Shown here: piece after piece, positions 4,556 through 5,398 of the stretch
Position numbering within the stretch: the first letter of the stretch is position 1
Layout of the letters: every line of letters starts with the position of its first letter
NCBI GenBank assembly: GCA_016866635.1
Contig: VGLT01000058.1
Span: forward strand, 1 to 5,398
Direction: 5' to 3'
DNA length: 5,398 nt
Origin: Candidatus Uhrbacteria bacterium
Lineage (GTDB): Bacteria > Patescibacteriota > Patescibacteriia > 2-12-FULL-60-25
Notes under the pieces: model-generated
The model's database searches: none
Told to the model about the DNA's origin: nothing
Seen by the model: only the letters and a program-made list of their open reading frames with translations
Made by a program: the position numbers and the translations under genes

Positions 4556-5398
4556 ATGAATCGCGTGATCGCTTTGCTCGCAGTGCTCGGATCCACCTTC
4601 ATCTTCGGCTGCGGCCGGGACGAGATCAAGATGATGGACTCGCCGCCGTGCATGGTTCCGCCCTGCACGTTCGACGCGGTCAACGACCCGCACACCAAGC
4701 TCCCGGAGGAGACCAAGACCGAGCTCACGATCGACTACAGCGTCTGGCAGCCGCCGAGCCGCATCCTCGTCGCTGGTGGCGATGTGTGGCACAACATCGT
4801 CCAGTACAAGGCGTGCGCCAAGGGCGACAAGGGCGTCCAGATCCTGCGCCTGAACGCGCTCACCAACGCCGGATACAACTTCTGGGCGGTGGGCGTCGCA
4901 CAGAACGGTGCCGTGCGCGGGATCACGGTCATCAACGGGACCAACGGAGACATCGATCTCCTGGCGAAACCGATCCCGGTGCCGGCGGGCAACTGCATCA
5001 ACTTCGAGTTGTGGGGCAAGCTCGCGAACGTTCAGTCGAGCTCGAGCGTCGCCGGATCCAAGCAGGCGCCGCGTTCCGGCAACGTGATCAGTCTCGGCAT
5101 CAACGCGGGGCTGGTGAACGGGCGATGGGACGTGGCCTACACCAACCACCTCAACGTCGAGGCCTACGATACGACCTCGGGTGCGCGGGTGCTGGTGGAG
5201 GGCAAGCCGCTCCTGTCCGACAAGCTTCCGTTCTCGTTCATGGTCATGCGCAAGAGCAAGCCCTACATCAACCGCATCCCGGCGCTCAACCCGCCGCTCG
5301 AGGGCGGCAAGGAGGCGACGCTCTACACCCACCAGGTGTCGGCCGATACCTTCGGCGGGGCGGTCAGCGTGAAGCGGATGACCTACGCGGTCAGCATC
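4556..5398 (+). CDS. Predicted secreted lipoprotein, C-terminus outside the window (partial)
   Basis: An open frame of 281 codons runs from the ATG at 4556 to the window end without a stop. The product begins with a short lipoprotein signal (MNRVIALLAVLGSTFIFGC); Cys19 is the likely lipidation site, with IFGC a slightly unusual lipobox. A low-complexity tether follows (20-60, with Cys32 and Cys37). From about 68 the sequence has alternating hydrophobic residues typical of beta-sandwich extracellular domains (about 68-160 and 165-230). A further segment RKSKPYINRIPALNPPLEGGKEATLYTHQVSAD (232-264) resembles repeated surface-protein modules I associate with candidate-phyla bacteria, a recollection that needs a search. 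No catalytic motif is visible. GC is about 62-65% in three sampled lines, and third codon positions are almost all G or C, unlike the upstream genes. The overlapping minus-strand open frame (4526-5332) is Arg/Val/Asp-rich and best explained as a shadow of this GC-rich gene. Confidence 0.8.
   Translation, partial: MNRVIALLAVLGSTFIFGCGRDEIKMMDSPPCMVPPCTFDAVNDPHTKLPEETKTELTIDYSVWQPPSRILVAGGDVWHNIVQYKACAKGDKGVQILRLNALTNAGYNFWAVGVAQNGAVRGITVINGTNGDIDLLAKPIPVPAGNCINFELWGKLANVQSSSSVAGSKQAPRSGNVISLGINAGLVNGRWDVAYTNHLNVEAYDTTSGARVLVEGKPLLSDKLPFSFMVMRKSKPYINRIPALNPPLEGGKEATLYTHQVSADTFGGAVSVKRMTYAVSI

Noticed and set aside
4526..5332. Long minus-strand open frame of 268 codons opposite the lipoprotein gene
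   Set aside because: The product is rich in Arg, Val, Asp and His with no recognisable motif, as expected opposite a GC-rich gene. The plus-strand frame has a lipoprotein signal, a ribosome-binding site and a promoter.

Overview
The window looks like chromosomal sequence from a small-genome, uncultivated bacterium, most likely of the Candidate Phyla Radiation (Patescibacteria). This is an inference. It rests on the palindromic CCTGCC-type repeat that reads as LPAGRQ when translated, on short tandem repeats lying inside genes, on a compact layout with few Shine-Dalgarno sites, and on a short, divergent clamp-loader subunit. No rRNA, tRNA, CRISPR array or transposase is visible.

Layout. Positions 23-805 (minus strand) encode a DNA polymerase III delta-prime-like clamp-loader ATPase. 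A 67-base divergent spacer (806-872) follows, nearly filled by a tandem heptamer array with a -10-like hexamer on each side. Three genes then run rightward as a probable operon. The first is an unrecognised single-pass membrane protein with an acidic linker and a coiled-coil tail (873-1751). The second, overlapping it by ATGA, is a TM0106-type protein with a RecB-like nuclease domain followed by an RNase H-like/DEDD exonuclease domain (1748-3175). The third is a YibE/F-family membrane protein with a signal peptide (3187-4308). The 247-base gap 4309-4555 holds a strong extended -10 promoter with a palindrome in its spacer and a leader of about 177 nt that can fold into several hairpins. An incomplete lipoprotein gene (4556 to the window end) follows.

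Two things stand out. First, four separate tandem arrays share one architecture although their sequences differ: unit length 7, four units, first and fourth unit identical, middle units differing by one or two bases. Three lie in frame inside coding sequence (two in the clamp-loader gene, one in the nuclease gene) and one fills the divergent promoter region. Expansion from one heptamer to four adds 21 bases, so it preserves the reading frame and gives a 7-residue peptide period. Second, composition changes sharply near position 4505, from roughly 40-52% GC to about 63% GC. The lipoprotein gene is therefore foreign, under different selection, or joined by a misassembly.

Functional links are limited. 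The clamp loader serves replication, and the nuclease probably acts in DNA repair or nucleic-acid turnover. The two membrane proteins and the lipoprotein belong to the cell envelope. No sequence evidence joins them into one pathway beyond the probable co-transcription of the middle three genes.
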